Shown here: positions 32,550-45,385 of the stretch, piece by piece
How positions within the stretch are numbered: position 1 is the first letter of the stretch
Layout: the number at the start of each line of letters is the position of its first letter
Source of the DNA: Pomacea canaliculata
Lineage: Eukaryota > Mollusca > Gastropoda > Architaenioglossa > Ampullariidae
NCBI RefSeq assembly: GCF_003073045.1
Contig: NC_037603.1
Span: 14,948,192 to 15,012,191, forward strand
Direction of reading: 5' to 3'
DNA length: 64,000 nucleotides
Notes under the pieces: generated by a model
Seen by the model: the letters and a program-made list of their open reading frames with translations, nothing else
Database searches by the model: none
Told to the model about the DNA's origin: nothing
Position numbers and translations under genes: made by a program

Positions 32550-35230
32550 TTAGAAAGATCAGTTAGTCTTATATTAAAACATCCACAGTTAATATTAACG
32601 TATAGGTCGTATCTGAAGTTTCAGCAAAAGAATTAGCTCAGTTACTCTCACCAACCTAAAACTAAAGCTCATCTGGCATCAGAAAGTCTCAAAACGGTTC
32701 AAGGGACACTACTACGTCAATGCTTTATCTTACTCCACGCTTGCGTCCCTTCATTGCATGTACAAAAAACGCTAAGTGATAATTATTATAATAAATTTAG
32801 TTTAATTATTAATTGATGTATTTGTGTTTACAGTTTTTGAATTTAAAAGACAGATGTAATAATGAACCACCTGATTGAAAACGAACGTTTTTGATTAGGT
32901 CAAAGGTCCATTCTAAGGTAAATACATCTGGATTCCTGAGCGCCCAACACAAGGGATAACCACGCCATTTTACTGTCAAAAGTATAACAGTGTAAGCAAT
33001 AAAAGAAATTGTATATAGAATTAAAGACAGCAAACTAGTTAATTAAGTGAAAAGTGTACTTTTGAACGCATATACAGAATTATCATACGCTGCGAGAGAG
33101 AGAGAAGATAAAGAAGAAGAATGAGTGTCACAATTATCTTGATGTACGTGTAAAAGAAGGAAAGAAAGAAAGAAAAAAAAAAATAGGAAAGTAGAAGTGG
33201 TTAAGTCATCTCGACAGTGAGCATGCTGTCAGAAAACTTGTGACAAACTCTACATGGAATTCTGTGGTTCAATGGCCGAACCTCCTTTCTGTCCAACAGA
33301 AATTAATGTTAGACCCGGGGGATGGAGGTAAGGATAATTTTTTGGACCTGATGTAAGCAATTAGCAAGGCTTTACGACAAGGGTAGACGTCACCACCTTT
33401 CTCCCCGGGTAAAACTCCCTCCAAACTTCACATAAGAAGGAAGTTCGGCCTTTAAATTCCTGAAACCATTCATGCAGCCCACATCGTATGAACGCAGTGA
33501 ACTCGACTGGACACAACAAGAAAGTCACTACCAATGACCCTGTCTTCTCCAGCCAGTCATCAATCACCGGTGAGGTGTTCTTATTCGTACCGCGAGTCTT
33601 TCCAGGACGAAAAAAGACTTGGTGCTAATCATCTCACACTGGCGAACAGGTAGGACCACATGAAGCGGTCATTAGAGACGGGGAGGTAGTGGGTTCACGA
33701 CCCATCCCTTCCCCTCTTTCCCAAACCACACACTAACTCCATCTACCACCTGAGTCGCTGCTTATTGCGGATCAGTGGAGCGTGGAGTAGATGATGGAGA
33801 AAACGTGTCGACTTGTTTCATGGCTGGACAACTCCGACAAGGCGACTACGGAGGTCGCTGAGTTTCTTGTCGGACGCTGAGTGGTGCTCAGTCTGCAAGG
33901 TTCGTGACTCGCTCAGTTACTTCAGACAAAACAGTTTCTTAGTGAAGAAACACTCTAGAAGAAATGAGTATGGTGGATACATCAATACACTTCAATGAAA
34001 ATAGCAGGGAAGCAGAATTTTGGCTCTGTTTCCGGTTTCTTGGTCTTGTATCGACGATTTTCGGATTCACCATCTGTAGTGAGTAGTGTTCGCCTCAGTT
34101 CACAGCAACGAGGCAGCTCTGTCCCCAAGTTCGGTTATTTCGGAGTTGTCTTTGACTTGACTGTTGTATTGACCGTCCTGTTCCTAATTTAGCTGCCAGC
34201 CACACCCGGACTGCAAAGTTACCTACCTGCATTTTGGGATAGACTGTACCTTGGATAAATATTTACTTGTTTCCTGTGTTGCAATCTGCCTTCTGGTCCG
34301 GGTACATATGAACGCAGTCCGCGTGTACCAATGTATGTACAGTTTTATGTGCGCTTTTAAATATTATAAATGCATATATTTATACAGGTGTGTATCCAAT
34401 ATTATGTATGCATCCACATAATTGTTTCTGTGCTTCTACCCGTGAAAGCCCGTTGGTTTGGGGATGAAAAGAAGCGAGACAGAGAAACAGAGAAAAAAAG
34501 TGGAGGACAGAGAAAGAGGGATGGAGGTTGTATGAGGGAGGGGTAGAGAAAGAAAGGTTTTAAGCTTCCGTGAAGCAGACAAAGGGAAGGAGTTTACGAG
34601 AAATACTGTAAAGCCGAGACCGAGGCTGTCTTGGTAGCAAAGACACATCTCTGAGCGGAAGTCAGGCGTTTAATGGCCGGCAATCCAGCGCCATTGAGCT
34701 CCTGTACACGGTTTACCACTCTAGGCGCCGTGCCGGGGTGGAGGCGAATATTACCGGGTGCAGCTTGCCACCGGTCAATAGATCGGATCCAACCACGATG
34801 CCTTGAGACAGGTAGTGCAGCGACACATCCAGATAGGTAAGCAATGAAAACTCAGGTATCCAGGGTAGTGATATACCCAGACATGCAAATTGTTCAGGTC
34901 TGTAATGTTTCCAGGTATGGAACAATCCGGGTACGCAGGACAAATACGCAAGAAGTAAGTAATGAGATATTCAGGTGTATTAATCATGATGAATACGGAC
35001 ATAGCAAAATATCGGATGTGTAGTCAGCTACATACATAAAGGTGTTTAGGATGCTGATATATTAAAATGTTTAAATCACGGACATATCTCTCATTAACAT
35101 GGAATTATCTAAAAAAAAAAAATAATAAGGACTGATATATTCAGGTATGGAGGACACTGATGTATGCGTGCAATGATTTAAAAAGGTATTTTGTAGAGAA
35201 TGGAAGAAGTAACATGAAGCAGCATCCGGG
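32550..35230. other. Non-coding stretch with weak repeat traces
   Basis: No supported exon. A B-box-like word GGGTTCACGACCC at about 33689 may be a decayed SINE head. From about 34850 to 35150, CAGGTAT/CAGGTGT words recur at irregular spacing of 30-60 bases or more, an eroded minisatellite. Confidence 0.35.
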
Positions 35231-35589
35231 GTTCTAGACAGTCCGTCATCACCATGGAGACGAAGACATCGTCTGTATCTAGCAGGTCCAGAGGCGCAGG
35301 AAACATTTCTGCCGAGCTCTTTCAGATACTGACAGCTTTCACTGAGAAAAAGCTCAGAACACCCCACTACGATCAAAACGAACTAAGAAGTAAAGTCTGG
35401 AAATTAAACAGAAATATAAAAATAAATAGAGAAAGTGATAAGAACCTGCAGGAGGTAAACAACATAAGAAAAAAATCAAAAGAAGAAAAGAAAGTACAGT
35501 AGCTGTAAAAAAAAAAAAAAAAAAATAAAAAGAAAAACAAAAATAAATAAAAAAGCCCAAACAAAATACGATCCTATAAAACGGAGGAA

Positions 35590-35960
35590 AAGTGGAATCC
35601 TGCAGGTGGGCTTTGAGCCAACGCCGACGGTGCTCGGTAGAAAGGCGCCAAGGGAGGCACCAGGGGTGGCGGGGCAGGGGGCTGATATCGGGTGGAAAGT
35701 GCTGTGAAATGTCGGGGCAAATTGGTGGGAGGGCGATAGAGGGGCCGGGAGGAGTCTGGGAGGAAACAATTACCTCTGATGACGCCAAGCAGCCGGGACC
35801 ACTTGCACGGCAGACAGTCGATGGCAGGCCGTTGTTGCTGTGTTGCTGATGTTGACAGTCGGCGGGTGTAGCCAGGGGAAGCCCCCTTAACTGCCAGGCT
35901 TACAGCTGCTGAGGTTGCTGTGTGGAAGAGGTGATGGCGTTCTGCTAAGTCATCTAGCAA
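35590..35960. other. GC-rich island with open frames in several registers
   Basis: This patch is much richer in G and C than its flanks, and long frames are open on both strands (minus 35574-35960 of 128 codons, minus 35354-35788 of 144 codons, plus 35592-35849 of 85 codons). The minus frames are rich in Pro, Ser and Arg and have no recognised domain. The overlaps are what composition alone would give. An unrecognised exon or a promoter island is possible. Confidence 0.3.
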
Positions 35961-36683
35961 GGCTGTTAGAAAAAATAAAAAATTGCTTTACCCAAAGGGT
36001 AAACAGTTTTGTCAGCTCCATAAAAATGATAGTGGCGACGATTTTATAAAAAGACTTTTTAAAATTAGTTCTTGTGATATTCCAAGAGTAAAAATGGAAA
36101 GTCTGGAGTTCGGAAGAGTATTTCCACACAATGTCGCACGCATGCATGCTTTCTTTTTCTCTCTCTCTTTCTCTCACACACAAACCACCCATCATCAACA
36201 ACTCTTATTTTTCCCAGCATCCTCGCCAATACTGTCACAACGCGGCGTTAAATAGGAAAGACAGATGAAGAATGCCAAGTCTACAAATCCCAGCTCTGGA
36301 TACAGACCATTGCTTTTAATTTTCCGCCTCCTTCATCCTGCCAGTTCCATCGTCTATTCTCTTGAAGGTTTCCAGTGTACCAGGTACAAAGATTCCAGAG
36401 TCTTTGAGGTCTGAGAAACCAACAGGTGCGCACCGAACCGTCCCTGCAGATGAAAAGTACAGATGATGTTTGGCAGTGTGCTCACCCTTCCTTTACCTTT
36501 TGTTCTTGGTGCAAAGGGCACACTTTCTGTTGTCTTTCAGTTCTCTCTCACTCTCTCTCACACACACAAACACAAGTGTGTACTGGTTGTCTTTACACAA
36601 TAAACAATGAGAGTAGCGAAGACGATGACGAAAACAATGAATGCAGCAACGAAAACGATAACAGCAATGACAGAACTAGTCCT

Positions 36684-36715
<32 letters not shown>

Positions 36716-36716
36716 A
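36684..36716 (+). repeat. (GTT)n microsatellite
   Basis: About 11 units, followed by AATAATA. Confidence 0.9.
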
Positions 36717-39010
36717 ATAATAATAATAGAAATAAAATAATAAGGAAATTATCCAGCGCAAGATTCTGATACTAGAGTGTAGGCATTCATTATTATTTTT
36801 TTCTCTACTGCACGTTCTCTTCTTCCCTTTGAACCAATCATTTTACAAAGTTAAAACAAAATTCAACATCATTTTAAATCCAATTAAATCTCGTCTCACG
36901 TCTATGTTGCCAAGATGGTTTCTTCACTTTCTCTAATCATTGACAAAAAACAAAAAAAGCATCCAGGATATGTTTCTGGCATCAGTTCTAAGCCCTCACT
37001 CACACCTGAACATTTTTGCAGTGACAGTCCAACCAAAGTCTTTATTCCCTCAAAAGCAGACGTTGGCTGCCGACAAAAGCGGTTTGTGGGCAATGAGCTG
37101 TCTCTCATTAACTGCTCATGGTGAAACAAGTATCGTCAAAGATGAGATTGTTAGTCTCAGGTTGCTGTTGACGACAGAAGGAGAGGTTAACGCAGCAGGT
37201 AGGCCAGGTAATGGGAGGATGCTGATGAGTGTACCTTACCGCATCAACAGGTAGAAGAGTATTGAGCGGCGGCTGTACCGTTAACTTCGGCTTTAAATTA
37301 ACGGTGAAGTCAACAGGTATGGCGGCAACTGATGGAAGAATGTAGGTGGATGCGTCTGGGGAGGTTCTTCTTGCACATAAATCTATGTTGAGAACATAAC
37401 AGGGTCATTTAAAGTGCATCAGGCAATTGGAATCCGTAGGAACCTGAGATCACGTGTCAGTGTGTTTGCGTGTTTGCGCACGAGAGCATATTTGGTTTAA
37501 AAGCAAAATATATTTCGTGTCTATTCAAAATTACCGAGTTATCTTTACAGAAGAAATTGAAAACGATTGTAGTAGAAACAAATATGGAGCGATATCAACA
37601 ATGACGGCGATGACGATGATAGCAATGATGACGAAACCGAGGATGAGGATCGTCGAGACGAGGGCGACGATTTGATCGTCTGCCAGCTTCAGGGTAGAGC
37701 ATCACGTCCAGACACGCTTTGCTGGTTCTCCCAATGTGGCATGTTTACACAAACAGACAAAAATATCATCGATTGCCGGCACTACAAAGGGCAGGCGTGC
37801 TTTGCCGGCGGAAGAACATCCGCTGTTATTTATGAGGCGGCAATGGCGAGGCTGCTTGAGGAACGGGTCTGAAGACGCCAGCTACCTGTGAAAGCACATC
37901 AGTCATTTGTACGAGAACATTTCTTTTCACTTATTATTTTCGTGTGCAAAGGTAACACAAATATTCTTGATTACTGGACTGTGATCTGGACTATGGTGTG
38001 GACTGTGATGTGGACTGTAAAAAGGTGAACTTGTCTTTTGTTCAAGAGAATGAGAAGCTGATCTTTTCTCCAAAAATTTTAAGAAGACGGAACACATAGT
38101 CTAGGGAGAAAAAGGAAACTACTTTGCTTCCAAAGCACACGTGATCGAGCACGTGACCTGAAAAATACTTATGTCTTTGTCATTAACCTTCATCGTTAAG
38201 TCTACAGCACAAGAACTGTTTCAAACTTCCTCTCCGCCGGTCACGAGACCCACCCGACCCTTCGCTTCCTTCTTTTTTCGCTTCATCATTGGCGAAGGCT
38301 CATCGTGCCCTATCTTTCTCTTTCTCATTTCCTCGCGGCCATTTTCAGGGACAATTTTCTTCTCGTATCTCACGGAAGTGTCGGAAGAGCAGTCTGTTTT
38401 CCCTCGCGTAAAAAGCAAGGTAGCCAATAAAGTTTCCTTTTCCCAGGGTCGATCCTCCCAGCCGCGACCCTCTCTCTCTCCCTAGACCCCACCACCCGCA
38501 ACCTCTATCGTTTTCCTTTTCTCTTTCTCTTCTTCCAACTGTTCGACCTTCTCTATTACCTCCCCTCTGCCTGTCTGTCTCTCCGCTCTCCTCCATCTGT
38601 CCCTACCCCTCTTTCTTCTCTCCCCATTCCATTTTTATTCTCTCCCCTTTCTCTATATTCCTTTATTTTTATCTGCCCCTAATCGCATTACCCTTAAATC
38701 TACTTACCGCATTTCATCGGGGAATCTTACTTCGTATCGAATATTATACATTGATAACAGTAATTTTGAAAATGTCTGAAGCGAATTGAAGTTTAGATTT
38801 TTCTTAGCCCTCGAGGACGAGAAGCATAACAGTTTTTTGATAACAGGGGAGACAAATGTCGATAACAAATGAGGAATCAGGGTGGAATAGAGCGAACAGA
38901 GTGCAATTTTGTGTTTCCAGAAAAATCGTGATAAATGGAATTTGAGATTGGTGAATGTTAAAACTATTATCTTTCTGAATCCGTATTTTAATAGGTTCAG
39001 CTCTATTACA

Positions 39011-39045
39011 TGATGTTGATGATGACGACGACGACGACGACGACG
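39011..39045 (+). repeat. (GAT/GAC)n trinucleotide repeat
   Basis: About four GAT-type units followed by about eight GAC units. Confidence 0.88.
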
Positions 39046-41008
39046 GCTGTACATTACGTTTTATCTCAGCTCAATCATCGCCGTAACATTACAAAGCAGA
39101 TTTATTCCACTTCACACTCCGTACAGATGAAATCAGCCCTGTGTGAAACTGGGGCCAACATCCCCAATTGATTTCCTTGCTCTGGGTATTGAAGTTCAAA
39201 GTTCACTGAACTACAAAAGGTGATCGTGCTGGCAAGCAATGGCTGACAAGAATTAAAAGAAAATGTTCCTGTATTTTCATGACTTAATAAACAAGTTTCG
39301 TCTTTTGGAAGTACTGGTCTCTCTCTCTCTCGAGAGAGGGTATTTTTGGGAGGGGAACAGTTTTCTCCCCTGAACAGCACCTGTGGACAATTTTTATCCA
39401 TCGGAGATCGGCTGCTTTGTCCTTATCTGGCTACCTTCTCCGATTTTTACAAGTTTGCATTCCACGTTTATCATTTTTGTTTTTCTGCTGTTTCACTTCA
39501 GCTTGCAATGTGGCCCTGGAGACAAAGAATGTTTCTTGAGAAAACGTTTTCAAGATCATGGAGAGCATGTATTTGTGTAAGGTATGGAGACTCTGACCTT
39601 TCACCCCATCTTGTTTTGTTCGTTTTTTTGTCATTTCCAAATCCGTAATGCCAGAATGCTGAAAAGAAATTTTTGTTTTTTGTTTATTGTTTCTTTTTGT
39701 GCGTGTGTGTGTGTGTGTGTGTGTGTGGTCATATATATATGTGTGTGCTCGTTGCATGTGGTTTCGCGCAAATTTATTTTTACCTTTTTTCTCTTATTTT
39801 CATCTTTCCTTCCTTCCTTTCTTCATTAGTTTCGAAATAAAGTCTCTGTTTCTCTAAACTCACTCTCTGTTTACTCTTTACTCTAGATCGATCGTTATTA
39901 TCAGCTCTACCTATTTCTTTTATCTGAGTACGAGGAGAGAGAATAATCAATGAGCACACTTCACCTGCACTTCCTACCTGGTGAATCAAAGACGAAAGAC
40001 ACAACCGCCATAGCAGGACTCCGCGAAGCCGGCATTACACAGCACTTCTCCTGCCATTAGTTCACTGGAAGTAACTACTGTACTTTAAGAAAACAACCCT
40101 CAATCTACTTTTTTCTGCAGTTCCAAAGAAACCGAAACAGAAATAGCTTTTTTCTCCTGGCCGTAACATTTTCAGCCGTCATTTCCGATATGTCATGTCA
40201 ATAAGTGTCTATAGACCTTGGACACACCTTCCATTGCCACGTGTGTCTTGAACACTGAGTCGCCTCTGACATGAGACCTTCTCTCGAAATTGGAAAAATA
40301 ATAAATTAATATTTAATTTTGACATTGAGAAATGTCGTTCGCTCTAAATTAGCCAAGAACTTGTTTTGTCTCCCACTTTCAGAAAAGGTGTCATCATCAT
40401 CATCCTCCTCCTCATCATCATGATGTTAAACTTTCACCATAAGTTTTATTTTATTTTTTTTATTTTATTTTTGTCTTAGTGGACTCTCCTCTGCATCTTC
40501 TGTCCTCATCGTCGACCATCGGCTTTTCTGTCTTTCGTCGTTCATCTCCGTCTTCTCTCCCTCTCTCTCTCTCTCGGTGATTAACCATTGGCGAGACTAC
40601 CAACGATAACTCTGCTGCTTGTTAGCTCGTGTCGGCTAATCATACACAGGGGAGAGGGCGGGGAAGGGAGGGAGAGAGTATAATCGATGACTAATCAATG
40701 GCTAATTGCTTTATAATCCCCGTTCGGCTGCCCGGGTGCGGCAACAGAATCTGGCCATAGTTGGCGTTTGCCGATCAATCAAGGGAGTATCGACAATTCA
40801 TAATCTGTTGCGAGGCTCTGGTGGAGATGCCCCTGTGTGGAGGATTCAGCTGCGAGGATTACCTCGTGACGCTGGGTCTTTGACGGATGGAGATACTGGT
40901 CCGAAAAGAGAAAAGATGCGCATTAACCGGGTGGCGGGTTGTCGTTTAGTGTGAAGGGTGATACTGAGTGATGGCTAAGATGTGGTCTCTGCAGGGATCT
41001 TCTGCGCA

Positions 41009-41135
41009 TGCGTGCGTGGGTGTGTATGTATGTATATGTGTGTGGGTGTGTGGATGCGTATGTATATGTGTGTGTGTGTGCGTGTATGAGTGCGTATGTT
41101 TGTGTGTGCGTGCGTACTTGGGTGGGTGCGTATAT
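41009..41135 (+). repeat. Imperfect (GT)n-rich tract
   Basis: Alternating GTGTGT, GTATGT and GTGCGT words. Confidence 0.85.
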
Positions 41136-41259
41136 ATATATATTTAATATAAAGCCTTTTGTGGATTGTAGAGGTACTACGAAAACGAAAAGATCGAAGG
41201 CTCAAACCCTATCAGAGAAAAAGACTGTGAGGGTGTTTATAGATTCTTTGTCTTTCTAG

Positions 41260-41433
41260 TCACGACCTCTGACCTGGGGCTAACCCTCGTGTCAAGTACC
41301 GCAACTCTGGACGCCTGTGATAACTCCCAGAATTCCCGGCAGACCGTCGGAGGAGACGTGGGCAAGGGGAGTAACGCGACTCTCGTTTGCCCTCGAGAGA
41401 ATGCGATAGCAGCGGAAGTGACGAATCTTGACT
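41260..41433 (+). CDS. Possible internal exon of a secreted or extracellular protein, unrecognised
   Basis: A good 3' splice site (TTCTTTGTCTTTCTAG ending at 41259) opens a frame with coding-like codon use. The peptide includes LVSSTATLDACDN and VGKGSNATLVCPRENA, with an N-glycosylation site and several cysteines. Its wording loosely recalls an Ig-like strand (GSNATLVC). A weak donor (GACT/GTAATT) at 41433-41434 would end it; without it the frame runs to TGA at 41487-41489. I could not find matching neighbouring exons. Confidence 0.28.
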
Positions 41434-42298
41434 GTAATTTGTGCTTTGCATTCTGTGTCACGGGCTCCACGCGATCAAAGCGCACGTGACTTCCCCGGGT
41501 TGTCGCCAGCAAAGCTCGTATCAGAAACTATCCATTCACAGGTTTAGTCTTTTCGGGATTCTTGATGGGATTGAGGATTTTAAACTAATTTTCTTCACCG
41601 TCTTAATCTTTTTTTCTGTCCTTAAAAAGTTTTCTGACTGATTTTTAAATTTCTTGGGCGAGTTTGAGCTGACAGCTGTTTTGTTTCTTGTTTTTGTTTG
41701 CGTGGACCGTGGCTAGTCATTCGACTTATTTCTTGAAACAAAAAGCTTACAGACGAGAAGATCGCAACCAAAAAATTTATGTAGAGAAAATAGAAAAGTT
41801 AACACGAAAACACGTCACGAGCTTCGTTTTCATCGTCTGACGATGATCTCATGGATAATAGGATCGACTGTTTCTTTATCTGGTGTGTGGGCCCAGAGGA
41901 CCGAGCTTTCCGGACTGTTTGCAATCTCCATCTGCTGTACTCGATGTCATTTTTTTGTAAATTCCTCAAACATTTTCTATTTTGGTGCCAGAAAGAACCG
42001 ATACTCTCCCTTGTGGAACATTTTTATTATTTCTTTTAATTTTTAATCGATAAAAAGTTTTTTCTATGCTGGCGAAGTCTTGCTGTATATCAGGTTAATC
42101 ATGTGCATTGCATCAGTATAGAATACAATTAAAAACTAAAATAATGTCTAGAAAGGTTTACTCTCTTTTAAAAACAGATGGATTTAACTCTCACCGTCTG
42201 AGAATGTACATTCAGGTCTGAGAATGATTTTTTTGGTGTGTGTGTGTTTATACCATGTGAACACTGAGCCACTGGTACATGCATCCATTTTTGTTTGT

Positions 42299-42390
42299 GT
42301 TTGTTGTCCAATCACCTCTAATGCTTCTGCTTTTATTTATATTTGCTCCATATTTGTTGTCCAATCCTCGCTAATGCGTCTGCTTTTTTT
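42299..42390 (+). repeat. Tandem duplication, period about 53 bases
   Basis: TTGTTGTCCAATC followed by CTAATGC and TCTGCTTTT occurs at about 42301 and again at about 42354, with a few differences. Confidence 0.7.
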
Positions 42391-45190
42391 TCTCCGGAAC
42401 ATTCTTTGAGTCTCAGCTTTCCATCATTGGCCTATGTGAGCGCAGTATACTTGGCCACCAGAGGTCTCTCCAATCTCAAAAGGACGTTAGAGTTTCAACA
42501 TAAAACGCATCATGAAATCCTAAGCTGTTCGCTTTTCTTCAAACATATGGAATGACAAAAGCAAGCCCAGCAAAACTGTGGTTATAAAATGTCATACCAG
42601 TGCAAGCGTCCAGGTCAAGGTAATCAAAGTCTTCGATGCGAGAGGTGGTTGACAGGGGAGGTAATATTCAAAATACAACTATTACTCTAACCACATTTCC
42701 AGACGAACTACACTTTGTGTTATCAGGAGAAATTACAGGGGAAAGCAAACAAGGAATGGTCAAGCCACATTATAACTAAAGCTGACTCGAGTAAGCTGGA
42801 GTCGTAAGGGAGGCCACAAGAAAGGGAAAGGGACATAACTAAGCAATTATCCTTACTGGGCTGCTTGTACTCAGCTTAAGGCTGGATGTCAATCAAGATT
42901 ATTCTCCGCTTCAGGAAGCTCGCAGATAGTGGCAAATGTTTATTTGTTTATTTTTTTTGTTTTAAAATGTTGTCGGTAACTACATGTAAGAAGGAAAAAC
43001 TGCAACGACAGCCTTTCAGGACATTTATTTACTTCTGAGACAGACAACCCTCGTAATTTCAGGCAAAGAAACAGAAAGACAGAGAGAGAGGGGGAGGGAT
43101 GGAAGGATTATTCTCTTGGTGGCAAACTTTTTTTCCCCTTTCACTAGAAACTGGCAACAGCATCTCTCGTCTCCACCCTTCCTTTGATGTGCTTTTCGTA
43201 AAGATTCTGTCCCCTGAATGTAACCCGAGCGACGATCGTTATAGAAACAAACAGACATTACTTATCGAACAACCTTTGAAGTAACACAAACACAAAATCT
43301 GAGCATAGCTACGAAAAACATTGATATCAATTATAAACCAGGCCGTGTAAAGAAAAGTGTGCGTGGGTGTAAAGATTCTTGTTTTACCCCACAATAATTT
43401 TCTTTATTTTCTTTACTTTGTAATTATTTAAAAATATTTGATTATCAATAACCCGAAAATTAAATTGTGATACATCCTCCTCTTCCTCCTCCTCCTCCTC
43501 ATCATCACTAATACTATATAGTACCCTCCCATTACACGTAAGCTCTTAGACCAGCAAATTGTCTCCCCCTTCCTCGGAAATCGTAACGTGACCGTTAAAA
43601 ACGGGATTTTGCGTGGCGGGACTGGTTGCCGCAGTTATTTCTCTTCATCTTCCTCAAGTTTCTCTCCTGTAGCACGACATTCGTGGTGTTGTCTGAAAGA
43701 CCACCTCGTGACTCCACGATGAACCACTCGTTCTCGCAGGACCAACCAGGCAGCGAACCTCCCGGCAACGAGGCATTGATTCATTCCTGCAATTCATTTC
43801 TGGCCGTCAAACTGATTATAATCCACGATTGACTCGATGGACGCCCACTAACGCCACCTGCCAAGAGGAACTGCGAGGAATGTCTCCCCTCCCTCCGAGT
43901 GGAGGAGACCACAGCGACCTCTTTCATATGACGAACCGCTGTCGATAAACATGGAGGGAAGATTAGTATTATGTTCCTCTTTGAGCCCCAGTTCCGTAAA
44001 TCAGCATGTTTCCATTCCAGACCCGGCGCAGAGAGACCATCTGAGCAAACAGTAAGGGATACCCCGAGCTTGCAAACGAGGCTTATTACTGGCACAAGAG
44101 GGAATTTTCATATTTTTTTTGTAGGTTTTTTTTTCTTCTCTCTCTCTTTCTCTCTCTCTCTCCAAGTCATCCTTTTTACCTTTCTCGCACTTTTACTGTC
44201 TGAATGTATATGTGAATGTGCATATTTTTTTTCTATTCCTCCTCTGATTTGTTCGTCATTTTTTCTTTATTCTTTAGTATGACATTTGTTTTATAAGAAT
44301 TTCAATATTCATTCGTCAACGTGGTGTGAATGGAGGTCACGTGACTATAGTCGCTAGCTACATCTGGTGTCCATGGATCTGCGGGGTGTATGGGGTAGTT
44401 GTCAAAAGATTATATACATTTAAAAATCTCTCTTGGATTTCCTTAGTTATTATTTTTGATTCTGAGACAAGACAGATGGCTAAGGACATAGATGACAAAA
44501 ACGAAAAGACATGGAGGAAGACAATGAGAGAGTGAGAGAGAGACTGAGGAAGAGTAACGGGTAGCATGACGTAATGTTAAAGGCCTACACACCAACGGCC
44601 ACACTGCTCGTGCAATGTAATTCCAGTTTACAGCACACACTTAATCTGAATGGTGATTACAGTTTTCAGAGCTGATCAGACGCTATGCAAACTGACATGT
44701 CCCAGGGGCGCCATTGCGCAGGCCTCGCCGGCTTTGCTCTTTCCGGAAGCGCTCATCCTCGTTTTGAACTGAAAGCTCGTTTAATCTCCGCGGCTTCTGC
44801 AGACACAGCGCTGAGAAAACGTCGATAGATTCCAGCAAACTGGCCGCCATTAGTCACCCTGCCCTCACGAGGACCCCTTGAAACTCAGATATGCTCCGGG
44901 AACTTTGACCTGCACACTGTAAATAAACCTTGGAGAGATTTGTCCCGAAGATAAGCTCTCTTAAATTCTGCTCAGTAATGGGGCTAACTGTTCTTCCTGT
45001 GGGGGGGACCATATTGAGCTGGGGTGGGTGGATGGTCGATCAGTTGATTTGTTTGTTCTGCAAGTATCACCTCCACCCTGATGGTCATCGTGTTGCACCT
45101 ACCATCTCAAGACTTTAATGTTCGTGCTTTGGTCTTCGATTGTTTCTATAATGGACATGATATGTGATAAAGGGTCTTATCTGTTTAGAA

Positions 45191-45385
45191 TCACACATTA
45201 ATAAAGTATGAGGAATTAAAAGCTTTCGATCATGAAAACTGTCTTAGGTGTAGTTTGAAATTCACTTTTCAAAGTTGTCTTTTCTGTCACACATTAATAA
45301 ACTACGAGAAATTAAAAGCCTTTCGATCAAAGAAAACAGTCTGTCAGGTGTAGTCTGATGTCCACTTTGTATAGGTATCCTCGTA
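45191..45385 (+). repeat. Tandem duplication, period 96 bases
   Basis: TCACACATTAATAAA at 45191 recurs at 45287. AATTAAAAGC, TTTCGATCA, GAAAAC and AGGTGTAGT follow in the same order in both, with scattered substitutions and small gaps. Confidence 0.85.

Larger units (their letters stand above)
35970..41255. other. Long non-coding stretch with microsatellites
   Basis: Contains (GTT)n at about 36684-36716, (GAC)n at about 39011-39045, (GT)n at about 39700-39727 and a GT-rich tract at about 41009-41135. Open frames at 36915-37124, 37672-37872, 38171-38485 and 40706-40954 lack domains or splice support. Confidence 0.45.
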
